DNA from: Sphingobacterium multivorum
Lineage (GTDB): Bacteria; Bacteroidota; Bacteroidia; Sphingobacteriales; Sphingobacteriaceae
Direction: 5' to 3'
Assembly: GCF_900457465.1 (NCBI RefSeq)
Contig: NZ_UAUU01000011.1
Span: forward strand, 1,550,001-1,614,000
DNA: 64,000 nucleotides
In this document: positions 40,433 to 50,516 of the stretch, one piece after another
How positions within the stretch are numbered: the stretch's first letter is position 1
How the letters are laid out: each line of letters opens with the position of its first letter
Notes under the pieces: generated by a model
Databases searched by the model: none
Told to the model about the DNA's origin: nothing
Seen by the model: only the letters and a program-made list of their open reading frames with translations
Translations under genes and position numbers: made by a program

Positions 40433-40558
40433 ATGAACCACAAAAATCTCCTAGCACTAATTTTCATTGTAGTAAGCCAATTAGCGAATGCACAATTTGC
40501 AAAAATCGTTAATAAAGACGGGTATGTTGTTATTTATTGCGGAGATCTCCAAAAGTAG
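40433..40558 (+). pseudogene. Short exported SH3-like fragment
   Basis: A 41-residue frame with a clear signal peptide (MNHKNLLALIFIVVSQLANA) followed by QFAKIVNKDGYVVIY, which resembles the start of a bacterial SH3 domain. It is cut after CGDLQK and overlaps the 3' end of the transglutaminase-like gene on the other strand. Probably the remnant of a longer gene. Confidence 0.4.
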
Positions 40559-40733
40559 GCGGGATCAAACGTAATCACCTTGTTTTTTAAATATTTGTTA
40601 TTGCTTTTGTCAAACCCACTTGGAACTAAAGAAAGGTACTGCAGATTGGGGTCGGCAGGCCTATATCTACTTTCTGTGTTAAACTGGCTTTTATTCGTGC
40701 ATTGAATCCAGTATAAATTTTTTGCCATATAAT

Positions 40734-40742
40734 AATCCAGAT
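40734..40742. repeat. Target-site duplication, left copy
   Basis: AATCCAGAT immediately precedes the left end of the IS element and is repeated at 42092-42100. The 9-bp length fits IS4-family insertion. Confidence 0.88.
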
Positions 40743-42091
40743 CACTTGCGTCCTAAACGTTTAAAAAGTGGCGGTGTTTAGATATAGCAAAGTTGCTATA
40801 TTTAAATCGCAAAATTATAACACACCGCCATGATAAATTTAAACGTTTTTAGTCAGATTTTATCTCTTATCGACCGCGAATTATTCAAAGATTTGGTTTC
40901 AAAGCACAAAAGTGACAAACATCAGAAAGGGATCAACAGCTGGACGCATCTAGTCAGTATGCTTTTCTGTCATTTTTCCTCGGCAGATTCGGTTCGTGAT
41001 ATTAGTAACGGTTTACGCAGTACCACTGGTAATCTGAACCACTTAGGTGTAGTAAGAGCTCCAAGTAAGTCTAATATATCCTATATCAACACACACCGTA
41101 CCCATGAACTTTTCAAAGATCTTTACTATTCTGTTTTGGATAGGCTTTGGCAAAAGGACACCCATTTTCGCAAAGATCTTGGTCAGCTAAAGCGTAAAGT
41201 ATATCTGATGGATGCCAGCATCATCCCCTTATGTCTATCTGTATTTGACTGGGCTAAATTCAGGAGCACCAAAGGTGCGGTAAAACTGCACACCGTTCTG
41301 GATTATGATGGCTGCCTGCCTGTTTTTATGCAGATTACCGATGGAAAAGTACATGAGAGCCAGCGGGCCGGTAGTTACAGTTTTTCTAAGGGAAGCGTGG
41401 TGGTAGTGGACCGTGGCTACGTGGATTACAGCTGGCTTGGGGATTTGGACAGCAGGGGCTGTTATTTCGTTACCAGGAGTAAAACCAACATGAATTACAA
41501 GGTTATCAAATCATATCAGAGTGAAGCACTCTTGGAAAAGGGAATCATTAAAGATGAGATCATTGAGCTTTCCGGTGCTGCCTGCAATAAATACAATTCC
41601 AAACCGTTACGCCTGGTCCACTTTTGGGACAGCACCACTGGTAATGAGTACCACTTTTTGACCAATAATACTAAATGGAAGGCTTCTTTGGTGGCAAACA
41701 TCTATAAACAACGCTGGCATATCGAAGTCTTCTTCAAGCATCTAAAGCAGCGCTTAAAAGTATCGACATTCATAGGGACTTCTGAAAATGCAGTGATGAT
41801 ACAGATCTGGACTTCACTGATCGGCATATTACTGTTAAAGTACCTCCAAAAGAAGGCCAAATATGATTGGAATCTTTCCAATCTTGTGGCATTTATCAGA
41901 ATGAATATCTTCGTGAAAATAAACATCTGGAAATGGATAGATGATCCATTTGTCAGGCCTCCGGTCAAAGGAAAAAATGGACAGCTGAACATCTTCACGG
42001 AATGAAAAGTAGGGGTCAAAATTCAAATGAGCAAAAAATCAATGGTTGTAACACAGAAAACGACTCCTAAAATTTATTTAGGACACATGTG
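40743..42091 (+). mobile_element. Complete IS4-family insertion sequence
   Basis: The 1349-bp element is bounded by imperfect terminal inverted repeats: CACTTGCGTCCTAAA at the left and, on the complement, CACATGTGTCCTAAA at the right (13 of 15 match). It carries one transposase gene and is flanked by the 9-bp direct repeat AATCCAGAT. Excision in silico restores the interrupted reading frame, which proves the boundaries. The element looks recently inserted and potentially active. Confidence 0.93.
40830..42005 (+). CDS. IS4-family DDE transposase
   Basis: A full-length 391-residue transposase. The catalytic acids are in VYLMDASIIPL, VVVDRGYVDY and YKQRWHIEVFFKHLK; the last fits the IS4 signature Y-2-R-3-E-6-K. 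An N-terminal helical region (1-90) should bind the inverted repeats. No frameshift or stop is seen, so the enzyme may be functional. Confidence 0.95.
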   Translation: MINLNVFSQILSLIDRELFKDLVSKHKSDKHQKGINSWTHLVSMLFCHFSSADSVRDISNGLRSTTGNLNHLGVVRAPSKSNISYINTHRTHELFKDLYYSVLDRLWQKDTHFRKDLGQLKRKVYLMDASIIPLCLSVFDWAKFRSTKGAVKLHTVLDYDGCLPVFMQITDGKVHESQRAGSYSFSKGSVVVVDRGYVDYSWLGDLDSRGCYFVTRSKTNMNYKVIKSYQSEALLEKGIIKDEIIELSGAACNKYNSKPLRLVHFWDSTTGNEYHFLTNNTKWKASLVANIYKQRWHIEVFFKHLKQRLKVSTFIGTSENAVMIQIWTSLIGILLLKYLQKKAKYDWNLSNLVAFIRMNIFVKINIWKWIDDPFVRPPVKGKNGQLNIFTE

Positions 42092-42100
42092 AATCCAGAT
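42092..42100. repeat. Target-site duplication, right copy
   Basis: Second copy of AATCCAGAT directly after the right end of the IS4-family element. Confidence 0.88.
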
Positions 42101-43107
42101 ACCAAAGTTTGCTTACTTTGGTCTCTGCGTTTAGCTTGAGCGATTGATTATTTTTTAAATGCTCCCTAACTTCTTCAATGCTCAGTAAATTGTTGTTGTC
42201 GTCCATCACAAATGTACCATGGGAAGGATCCATCCACAGCCATTTTTTTAGAGTTTCAGCATATACGCTATTGATCACATGGCAATCAGTATCTTTGTCG
42301 TCTTTTGGCATGCATGTAACATAGCGTGACTTAAATCCCATAGCGAGGTACATTTCATTTAACGTCATCGCTTTGTGCCGACAGTTGATACCCTTTCCCG
42401 TTGCCTTGTGGTAGTTGTAAAAATCAATTGCGTCAAATTCACATAGCGCCCAATTGCTGCCGTCATATTTAATGCTATTTGCCACGAAAAACATGATATT
42501 ACGGATTTTGGAAATTTCGTCGCCATTACCAGCTATCGAGTCCAGGTTGAAAAAATTTTTTACTGCTAATAAATTACGATCGCTCGCTACCTCGTAGGTA
42601 AATATCGGCAAAGAGTCACTATTTGCTGAAACGTATCCTCCTGATTGCTGCAACAGGGTTAATTTATCGTATTGCTTCAGTTGGACCAATGCTTTTACAA
42701 ATTTGCTTTCCTTTCGAATATTATCTAGATCCTGATCATTTAAAGCATTACGATAGTCGGTATATCCCCACAAAATTGCCTTTTCAAAACTTGAAACAGC
42801 TTGTTTTTTTTTGATTGAGTAATGATTGTAAACAAGCAAGGTTGAAGTTTATATTCGCATTGATTTCACTTATCGTAGTTTGATATTCCTGCTTTTCTTT
42901 TTCAGATAGCTGTAAGCTGTCCATTTTGGCCGATATGGCATTTAATACTGTGGCTGCTTTTTGATAATCCTTTGCCGGGTAATAATTATTATATTCCTGT
43001 TCTAACTTCTTAAAGTCTGAGAGGAATTTATGCCATGTCGTAGAAGCTGTCTGCGCGGATACACAGGTGGTCAATAGCATGAAAAGAAGAAGGTTAAATA
43101 GTTTCAT

Positions 43108-43431
43108 TGGAGATTTTTAGTTAAAGTAAATAGTTTTATTATATCAATGTCAACTGTAATTTTTGTGCTTGAAAAGCGTTGTCCTATGATTTTATAAAAT
43201 AGGATTTGCTTTAAGACAGTTATACCATGTGAATTATTACATCTGGCTCGTATAATATTATCCAAATACTTTTTAAATAATTATCGCTTAATTCGCTGTG
43301 ATCGAATATCGTCTTTAATCCATTTAAGCGCTGCGCGATTAGGAGAATGAATATTAAGCGGAAATTATCTGGAAAATGCAACAAAACACGTGTAGAGTTG
43401 TTTGCATTTTGAATGATATTATAAGGGATTA
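43108..43431. other. Intergenic region without a recognised gene
   Basis: AT-rich sequence between the divergent transglutaminase-like and outer-membrane-type genes. I see no convincing coding frame, RNA gene or terminator; promoters for both flanking genes presumably lie here. Confidence 0.5.
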
Positions 43432-43443
43432 ATGATTCGTCAT

Positions 43444-44398
43444 ATGAAAAAGATATTTTATGTCTTTCTATTTATCCTTTCCATGATGAAAGTTTATGGT
43501 CAGGGGCATTACAACGGTTCATCGTTTAATCCCAACGATTATTTTGCTCCGCATGAAGGGTTGATTATACCAGTATGGTATGGTTATGCCAATATGAATT
43601 ATTTCAATGGGCAGGGTAAAAAGACAGATCAATTGATTAATCCGGTTCCTGGAAATCCTACTGCTTTACAAATTGAACAAAAGGTGATCACGCATTCTTT
43701 TATCCTGATGGCAATTTACGGAGGAAAGGGAAAGATTTTGGGCGCCAATTGGGGACTGATGGTTATCCCGACAGTAAACAGTCCTACCGCCAATATTGCG
43801 TTGGACTACTATTCGCAGCAGACAGGTCCTGGAAGATATGTTTTTTACCAATAAAAGTTTAGGATTTGGCGACATGTATGTACAGCCAATCTGGTTATCA
43901 TGGAAGCAGGGAAAGTTTCAATATGCATTAAATTATGGCCTATGGGCGCCGACTGGGAAATACGAGCATGGTAGTTTAGATAATGGGGGGCATGGATATT
44001 GGTCACATAATATACGTGGTGCTCTTAAATATAAACCAACTTCCAAGATCAATTTAAGTATTGCTCCTACATTAGAAATCAATCAGTGGCAAAAAAACAC
44101 TGACTTTAAAGAAGGGAGTCATCTTACGTTTGATTTAGGTGGTTCGTATTTATTGAATTCCCGGGGAGATGAAGTGGGGTTATTTGGCAACTATTCCAAA
44201 CAAGTATCCGACGACAAGGGAACAGAGGGAAGTTTTCTTTCTGACCAGAACGCGGGAATAGGTGCATTCGGATCGTATTGGGTGGTACCTCATAAAATCG
44301 GTATAATGGCCCGGGTAACGCAGAATTTTGCGACCGAAAATAGATTTGGTGGGATTGCTTTTCAAACAGGTGTAAATTTCCTAATACCGGCAAAATAA
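43444..44398 (+). pseudogene. Outer-membrane channel-like protein (phenol/meta-pathway transporter type), frameshifted
   Basis: Frames 43432-43854 and 43796-44398 join if one G is removed at 43831-43832, giving T-G-P-E-D-M-F-F. The 317-residue product has a signal peptide (MKKIFYVF to VYGQ), then features of the 'transporter'/Phenol_MetA_deg barrel family: APHEGLIIPVWYGYANMNYF, LGFGDMYVQPIWLSW and WAPTGKYEHGSLDNGGHGYW. These are predicted beta-barrels for uptake of hydrophobic compounds. An ATG at 43432 would add four residues. Convergent with the SRPBCC remnant, with only one base between stops. Confidence 0.78.
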
Positions 44399-44399
44399 C

Positions 44400-44690
44400 T
44401 CAGAGGATGCTATAAAACGCAGCTTTTGTGTTTGCTTCGAGCTCCTGTAGGCGAAATTGATTAACTACCGGTTCTCCCAAAAGAATCGTAAAAGATTCCC
44501 CTTGTTTATTTGAAATGCCTTCAAAAATTTCAGTCCACCATAGTGGAATATCATTGATCGATGTACCGAATACTTTTTCTGAAGGTGAATGCAGCGGTAT
44601 TGTAATACTGTAATTTTCCAAATTGACGGTTTTATAATTTTTGTTGTGATAACCAAAATTAAGCGTTAGTATCCAGCCTAAGCTTGACAT
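44400..44690 (-). pseudogene. Truncated SRPBCC (AHSA1-like) protein
   Basis: The segment NYSITIPLHSPSEKVFGTSI, DIPLWWTEIFEG and SFTILLGEP matches the first half of small SRPBCC/AHSA1 proteins. The frame then ends after AFYSIL, well before the usual C-terminal helix, and runs straight into the neighbouring gene's end. The ~23 residues before NLENY do not fit the family, so the true start is probably near 44621 and may have been altered. Likely non-functional. Confidence 0.55.
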
Positions 44691-44800
44691 AGCACATGTA
44701 TTAACAATTATCTTATCAGCATTTTGGTGGACGATAAATTATATATGACGCGATAATATGAACTCATTTATATGCTAAGCACGCCCATTTTCTATAATTA

Positions 44801-47763
44801 TTAAACACTAATATATTTTTTGAGTACTTCGAGAAGGTCTGCCCGCCGTATTGGTTTGGGAAGAAAGTCGTTCATTCCGGATTCAAGACATTTTTCTTTT
44901 TCTCCCAGCACATTTCCGGCGGTAACACCTATGATCGGGATGTGTTGATATCCTGACAGCATTCTAATATGTTGTGTCGCCTCAATACCACTCATTATCG
45001 GCATCTGTACATCCATAATAATAAGGGAAAACTGCTTTTTCCTGCATTCTTCCAAAGCTTGTAAACCGTTTGCAGCTTCCGTTAAATGTATGTTGGGAGC
45101 TAGAGACTTCATTATCCTATTGTTCAGGACCATATTTACTGGGTTATCATCAACCAAAAGCACATCTAATTCCCGTGCAAATGCATGCGAATCTTTTTCT
45201 GGCTGATCCTGAATAATTTCTAATACAGTACTTCTGTCTACCTTTTTTAGGGTTTTGTATAGATCATGTGATTTTATAGGCTTCAACAGCAAATGTGTAT
45301 TTTCTATTTTTCTAACTGAAGTAAGTATATCCAGTTCTTCTGAAGAAGAAGAAAGTACTATAAATGGAGCGATCTCCTTTCGCTGATTTAACAAGCCTTT
45401 TATTTTCTCAATTGTTTCCAATCCAGACATGATAGGCATATGATAATCCATCAAAATCACATCAAACCGCTCACCCTTCAACATGATATCCAGTGCTTCC
45501 ATGCCGTTAGAAGCCAATGTGGATTTGATATTTTTATAGGTAAGCATGTGTTCAAGGATAATCCTGTTGCTTTCATTATCATCTACCACTAATGCCGTTT
45601 TAATAGCCGTTTCATCTTCTTCCTTCCATTCAGACTTTTCGTATGGAACCGTGAGATCGAAGAAAAATACAGATCCGCTGTCTATCTCGCTGTTTAGAGA
45701 TAAATGACTCCCCATATAGCCCAAGATATTGTTTGAGATCGTTAGCCCTAGTCCCGTACCGCCAAATCACTTGCTGATTGAACTGTTTTCCTGGGTAAAG
45801 GCATCAAAAATATATTTCTGTTTCTCAACAGGAATGCCGATTCCTGTATCTCTTACCGAGAAACGCAAAGCAATCGTATGATCATCCATGCGCAATTTCT
45901 CTACTTTTAGTTCGATCTCACCCTTTTCTGTGAATTTCACAGCATTCCCTAGCAGATTGATCAAGATCTGTTTTAACCTGGCTTCATCAATAAAAAGTGT
46001 TTTCGGGAGGCCCGGCTCAACGTTGAGAAGAAGTTCGATGTTTTTTTTCTGGGATTGATAAAGAATCACGTTGATGACTTGACTTAACATATCATACACG
46101 TCACTTTTTTCGATCAAAAGTTCCATTTTTCCGGATTCTATTTTAGAAAAATCCAGTATATCATTGATAATGCTGAGCAGGTTTTCTCCTGATTCGTTGA
46201 TGTAATTCAGATATTGTGTTTGTGTTTCATTCAGCGGTGTACGGAGGAGGAGGTCTGAAAATCCAATAACTCCGTTCAAAGGCGTACGGATCTCATGACT
46301 CATATTGGCCAGAAATTCGGATTTTGCCCTGCTGGCTATATCCGCAGTTTCCTTAGCGCTTTTCAGTTCTTCGTTTATTTTTACGGCATTTGTAATATTC
46401 TGTATGGAAATAATTATACCTCCAACCTCATCTTTTGTAAGATACCATGGCCCGACTTTAAGGTCGTAATGCTGAATTTCTTCTTTACCTTCCACCTTTA
46501 CCGCAAATCCCCATCGATGTACGTTTCTCCCAAAAGCGCACTCCTGTAAATTTTTTTTCTTTCTTCTGGAATATTAGGCGATATTGTAAATAGATTATTG
46601 CCGATAAGATCGACATTATTCATATTAAATTCATCTCGCCATCTACTACTTACAGCAACGTAGTTAAGGGCTTTGTCCAACATTGCCAATGGAATAGGAA
46701 CATCGGTGGCAAAAGACTGCATCATAGCCTCCTTCTCGGCAACCTCTAGAAACATTTTTTTGAAGGCATCAATGTCCTGAATAATTCCAAAAACCCTGTG
46801 GCATATTTCATTTTCAAATTCGGGAATACCCTTTATCCTTACCCAAATCGTAACGCCGTCATTACGCATGAGTTGCAGCTCCTCATCAAAAGAAATTCCT
46901 TGTTGTACTGCTCTGTCAAATAGATATTCTATTCGCTCTCTATTTTTTCCTTCGTAAAATCCAAGGGCATTTTCAAAAGTTGGTTGGAAATTAATGTTAG
47001 TTTTATGAATTTCTCGCACACTTTGAGACCAAGTGAGTTTTCCGCTTTTCATATTGACTTCCCAGCCTCCCACTTGGGCAACCGCACTTGTTTCCTCGAG
47101 CATTTCCTTCGTATAAAACAGATCTTTTTCCAACCTGTCCCGGCGCATTATGTCAGATTTTAGTTGAATATAGACGAAAATGGTGACACCGATTGCCGCA
47201 ACTGCAGAAAATATAATGAACAAAACGGTCCGTTTGGTGGAGTTATTCAGGTCTTCATTTTTTATAGCAAGCTGACTTTCTCCATGTTTTACAAATTCCT
47301 GAACAAGCATTCGACATTTATCCATGATCTGCTTGTTTTGTTCAAGCTCTTCTGGGGTCATTAATATACCCTTTTTACGATTATTAATCAGCGAGGCATA
47401 TTCTTTCATCAGCAGGTCTGAGGTGTGCCGCAGTTCATGAAAGATATTAATTTGGAGTTTATCTTTAAGATTAAACCTTTCTTTGTCAGCAATAAGCAGG
47501 GGATATTCTTTCCCGCTTTTATCCAACGGTTCAAGAAATTCTTCCTTGCCGGTAAGCTGGTAACCCCGATTGCCAGTTTCAGCATTTAACAGCGTGTTTA
47601 AAATATCCTTTATTAAACTGATAGATTCCTTCGTTTTTAAGAGGCTTTGCCTACTTTCCATCTGCTTATGTATGCTAATATAAGAGGCTATAGAACCCGT
47701 AATCAGCAGTATTAAAGAGAGCATTACACCGATCTGAAGATTTCTAATAATTTTTTTTGGCAT
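44801..47763 (-). pseudogene. Membrane hybrid histidine kinase CHASE3-PAS-PAS-HisKA-HATPase-REC-REC with a frameshift and a stop
   Basis: Starting at MPKKIIRN (47763), two membrane helices bracket a CHASE3 sensor (about 30-180, with LLNAETGNRGYQLTG). Two PAS domains, HisKA (SHEIRTPLNG), HATPase and two receivers (LMDYHMP, IMDVQMP) follow; no Hpt is present. One base is missing in the G run at 46509-46512 (restoring GFAVKVEGKEE), and an in-frame TGA at 45767-45769 replaces the Arg codon of ISKRFGGTGLGL (CGA to TGA). Corrected length is 987 residues. From the GGWEVN PAS domain onward it is clearly paralogous to the kinase at 4.3-8.3 kb. As read, kinase activity would be lost. Confidence 0.87.
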
Positions 47764-48046
47764 AGGATGGTTGTTTACTGTTAAGATACTAAAAAAGTAA
47801 ATAATTACCCCAGATTTCCTATTGAATACTTTGAATAATAATCCAAAGGTGGACAATGCTACTATCGGCGCCAATAATATATTGCACTGTTAAGTTGTTA
47901 TTTTCAGATATTTAATTCGATCATTAAACAACTGGAAATGATATCTCAAAACTTCGCATAAGCACCACTGTCAAATTTGTTTTGTGCTTTCAGGAGTTCG
48001 GAGATAATGTTTGGTAAATTCATATTTTCAAATCTTAGGAAGATTA

Positions 48047-48837
48047 TTAAATGGTTGGTAATGTTCCGCCGTCAATTACGTATTCTGTCCCGTTAGATAG
48101 CTGGCTCTTGGTGAAACTAGAAAGCCAACAAGTTCAGCTACCTCTGCAGGCTCTGCAGGTCTCCCGAAAGGGATCCCGCCCAGTGCATCCATTACGCCCT
48201 GTTGCGCCTCTTCTATAGTACTGTTCGAATTTCTTGCAATTTCGCCTAGCCAGGCTTCAGATGCGGTGGTATTGATCCAGCCAGGCGAAACCGTCAGTAT
48301 GCGGACACCTTTAGGAGTAACCTCGTTCGATAAGCTTTTGCTGTAGTTCCTCAATCCAGCCTTTGCCGCTGCGTAAGGTAATGTTGAATCATATAAGGGT
48401 AATTTGCCCTGAATAGAAGCAATGTGGATGATCACACCGTTTTTGCGTTCTATCATCTGCGGTAAAAAGCTCCTATCTAGACGGATCGGAGCCAAAAGGT
48501 TAGCTTGCAGTGTCGATTCCCAATCCTCATCACTTAACACAGCAAATCCTCCTGCGGGGGTAGAAGATCCGCCAAGGTTGTTTACCAAGATGTCTAGTCT
48601 ACCATAGCTCGAAAGCACTCCGCTCACCACTTTTTGAGCCCCTTCTGCTGTACTCAGATCGGAAGCAATGAAATGCAGCTTGCTGTTTTCCAGGTCGGGG
48701 ACGTTTCTTGCGGTAATCACAACTGTTGCTCCAGCTTGTAATAGTCTTTCCGCGATTGCTCTTCCAGTGCCTTTTGTACCCCCTGTTACCAAGGCAATCT
48801 TGTCTGATAATTCGTTGTTGAAATTAAATTGTTCCAT
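48047..48837 (-). CDS. Short-chain dehydrogenase/reductase (frameshift in last 15 residues)
   Basis: Classical SDR: NAD(P) motif TGGTKGTGRAIAE (about 18-30), NNLGG, catalytic Ser in HIASIQG and Y-x-x-x-K as YAAAK, then SPGWINTTAS. The frame as read ends in SYLTGQNT at 48076. Adding one A near 48090 gives LTGTEYVIDGGTLPTI and a stop at 48047, the normal SDR ending and 263 residues. I start at MEQFNFNNEL (48837). It is divergent from an HxlR-type regulator 129 bases away, the usual arrangement for regulation by it. Substrate unknown. Confidence 0.88.
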
Positions 48838-48966
48838 TTTTACAAATTGTTTATAGGACAAAATTGAGGTATAAAACCAGCCTGTGCAAGTACGGCATTA
48901 CGATTCATATAGGGATAAATTTTTCCCCTATTGTACAAATCGGAACATACCTTTAATTTTGAAAAT

Positions 48967-49326
48967 ATGTATGAGAGAAAAATAATTCCGAACCTAAATT
49001 GCGGTCTCGACTTGATAGGTGAAGTGCTTTACGGAAAATGGAAAATACGCTTGCTCTGGTTTATTGACCAGGGACATAAAAGACCGAGTGAATTGCAGCG
49101 TAAGATACCAGACGCCTCCAGACGGGTGCTGAATATACAGCTGAAAGAACTGGAAGATCATGAGGTAGTCATGAAGAAAATATATCCTGTCGTTCCTCCA
49201 AAAGTTGAATATTCGCTTACAGATTTAGGGATGAGTTTAATACCCATAATTTCCGCATTAGGACAGTGGGGTGATCAAAACGAAGATAGACTGCGGACAA
49301 TAATTTTAAAAAGAATTTTAGGATAA
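48967..49326 (+). CDS. HxlR-family transcriptional regulator
   Basis: A 119-residue winged-helix protein with the HxlR pattern GKWKIRLLWFIDQGHKRPSELQRKIPDASRRVLNIQLKELE followed by VEYSLTDLGMSLIPII. I use the ATG at 48967; the open frame back to 48931 starts with TTG. HxlR proteins respond to reactive electrophiles or redox signals and commonly control a divergent oxidoreductase, here the SDR gene. Confidence 0.92.
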   Translation: MYERKIIPNLNCGLDLIGEVLYGKWKIRLLWFIDQGHKRPSELQRKIPDASRRVLNIQLKELEDHEVVMKKIYPVVPPKVEYSLTDLGMSLIPIISALGQWGDQNEDRLRTIILKRILG

Positions 49327-49510
49327 TACCCCTAATTGCTCTAGTCGGTAAAGTATTTTAGTTTATACAAAATTTCTCTTTTATTTTCTTGCAAAGAGCA
49401 AGAAAATAAAATCATTAAAAATGCAGTAATCAAGACGTTGGCTAGTAAAAATAGCGTGCTATTATTTTTGTTACTGGAGGGGAGAGCAATTGGTTACTCA
49501 ATTTAATCTA

Positions 49511-49541
49511 TAAAAAACGGCCGAATATAGGTTCGACCGTT
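49511..49541 (-). terminator. Rho-independent terminator for the 49570-49959 gene
   Basis: On the minus strand AACGGTCGAA pairs with TTCGGCCGTT (one G-T wobble) around CCTATA and is followed by a run of T. It starts 28 bases after the stop codon. Confidence 0.82.
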
Positions 49542-49569
49542 ACTCAGGAAAAGCTCCCGAACATGGGCA

Positions 49570-49959
49570 TTACTCCAATCTTTTTAATCTGAACAATAAC
49601 TGTTGGACAGCTTCTTGCGCATCATCAATAATGGATTGTGAGAAGTTTTCCTTAAAAAGTCCTTCTCGTTTGTTTTCAACTTGCTTGTAAAAATCCTCAA
49701 TGTATTTGATGTAATTAGCCGGTTTTGACGTTTGGGGAATCACGATATCAAGTGTACCTTCCAATGAAAAAGTGGTTTCCACCAGTCTGTCTGTAATATC
49801 AATAAGAGACTCAATCGCTTGGTCTAAAGAAATATGAGCCTCATAGCTCCCTTTTCCTGTTATCGACCAATGGGTCAGCTTCAATGCGTTTCTGAATGAA
49901 ATCATTTCACCTAAAAAGTTCGCAATTTCCTGTTTTGAGTTCTGTTGTTTTTTTGCCAT
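49570..49959 (-). CDS. Small helical protein, DUF5856/Dps-like
   Basis: The 129-residue all-helical protein reads IANFLGEMISFRNALKLTHWSITGKGSYEAHISLDQAIESLIDITDRLVE, close in pattern to ferritin-like helices (His-Trp near an Asp/Glu-rich second helix). I associate it with DUF5856, with moderate confidence. It has its own terminator and no operon partner. Iron binding or stress protection would be a guess. Confidence 0.65.
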   Translation of the reverse strand: MAKKQQNSKQEIANFLGEMISFRNALKLTHWSITGKGSYEAHISLDQAIESLIDITDRLVETTFSLEGTLDIVIPQTSKPANYIKYIEDFYKQVENKREGLFKENFSQSIIDDAQEAVQQLLFRLKRLE

Positions 49960-50151
49960 GATATTTTACTTTATTTAAGTCACATTTTTGATTATTATAA
50001 CAACAACCTAGTGGTCAAAGTTTCTAATTTATTAGAAAAACCGCTAGTGATCAAGAAATCAAGGATATCCGGATTTTCGACTGTATAGTTTTGTGTGCCA
50101 GTAGGGCCTACCCAACGAAGTCGGACGAAATTACGAGATTGTACTATACTT

Positions 50152-50516
50152 TTAACTAGCCAATACGTCGTGAATACTGGATGTAATTTCATTTAAATCA
50201 AAAGGTTTCGCAATAAATCCGTTTGCGCCAAGTCCTTCGGCAACATCGCGACCATCTACACTGGCGGATAGAACAAGGATAGGTATATTTTTGATTTCGG
50301 GTGTATTGCGTATGATTTTAATCAGCTGGTCGCCCGAAAGCACGGGCATCCAGAGATCCAATAACAAAAGATCTGGCTGATATGCTATGAGCTGTTTGGT
50401 CAGATTTGTACTGTTTTTTCGCTTAAGACCTGGTAACCCTCCAGATCCAAGAATAATTCCAGCATCTCAACAATGCCTTGGTCATCGTCACAGATCATTA
50501 TTTTCTTACTTTTCAT
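50152..50516 (-). pseudogene. Single-domain response regulator, frameshifted
   Basis: The ORF from 50367 has lost its start; the real ATG is at 50516 (MKSKKIMICDDDQGIVEM). One missing A in the A6 run near 50416 shifts the frame; with A7 it reads VLSENSTNLTKQL and joins LLLDLWMPVLSG (phosphoacceptor Asp), VLSASVDG and AKPFDL. The corrected protein has 121 residues. Its start overlaps the LOV kinase stop by 11 bases, so it should be the partner receiver. It resembles the receiver at 57.7 kb. Confidence 0.8.

Larger units (their letters stand above)
40534..43107 (-). pseudogene. Transglutaminase-like exported protein disrupted by an IS4-family element
   Basis: Three pieces form one gene. The N terminus (from 43107) has a signal peptide (to VSAQ) and a helical region; one extra A in the A9 run at 42804-42812 shifts the frame. 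The middle holds a transglutaminase-like core: Cys in KGINCRHKAMTLNEMYLAMG, His in TDCHVINSV and Asp in WLWMDPSHG. After W-Y-L-D the reading is cut by the insertion at 40743-42091. Removing the element, one 9-bp target copy and the extra A leaves exactly 405 codons, ending at 40534 with AYFWRSPQ. Such cysteine-protease-fold proteins act outside the cytoplasm; the substrate is unknown. Confidence 0.85.
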
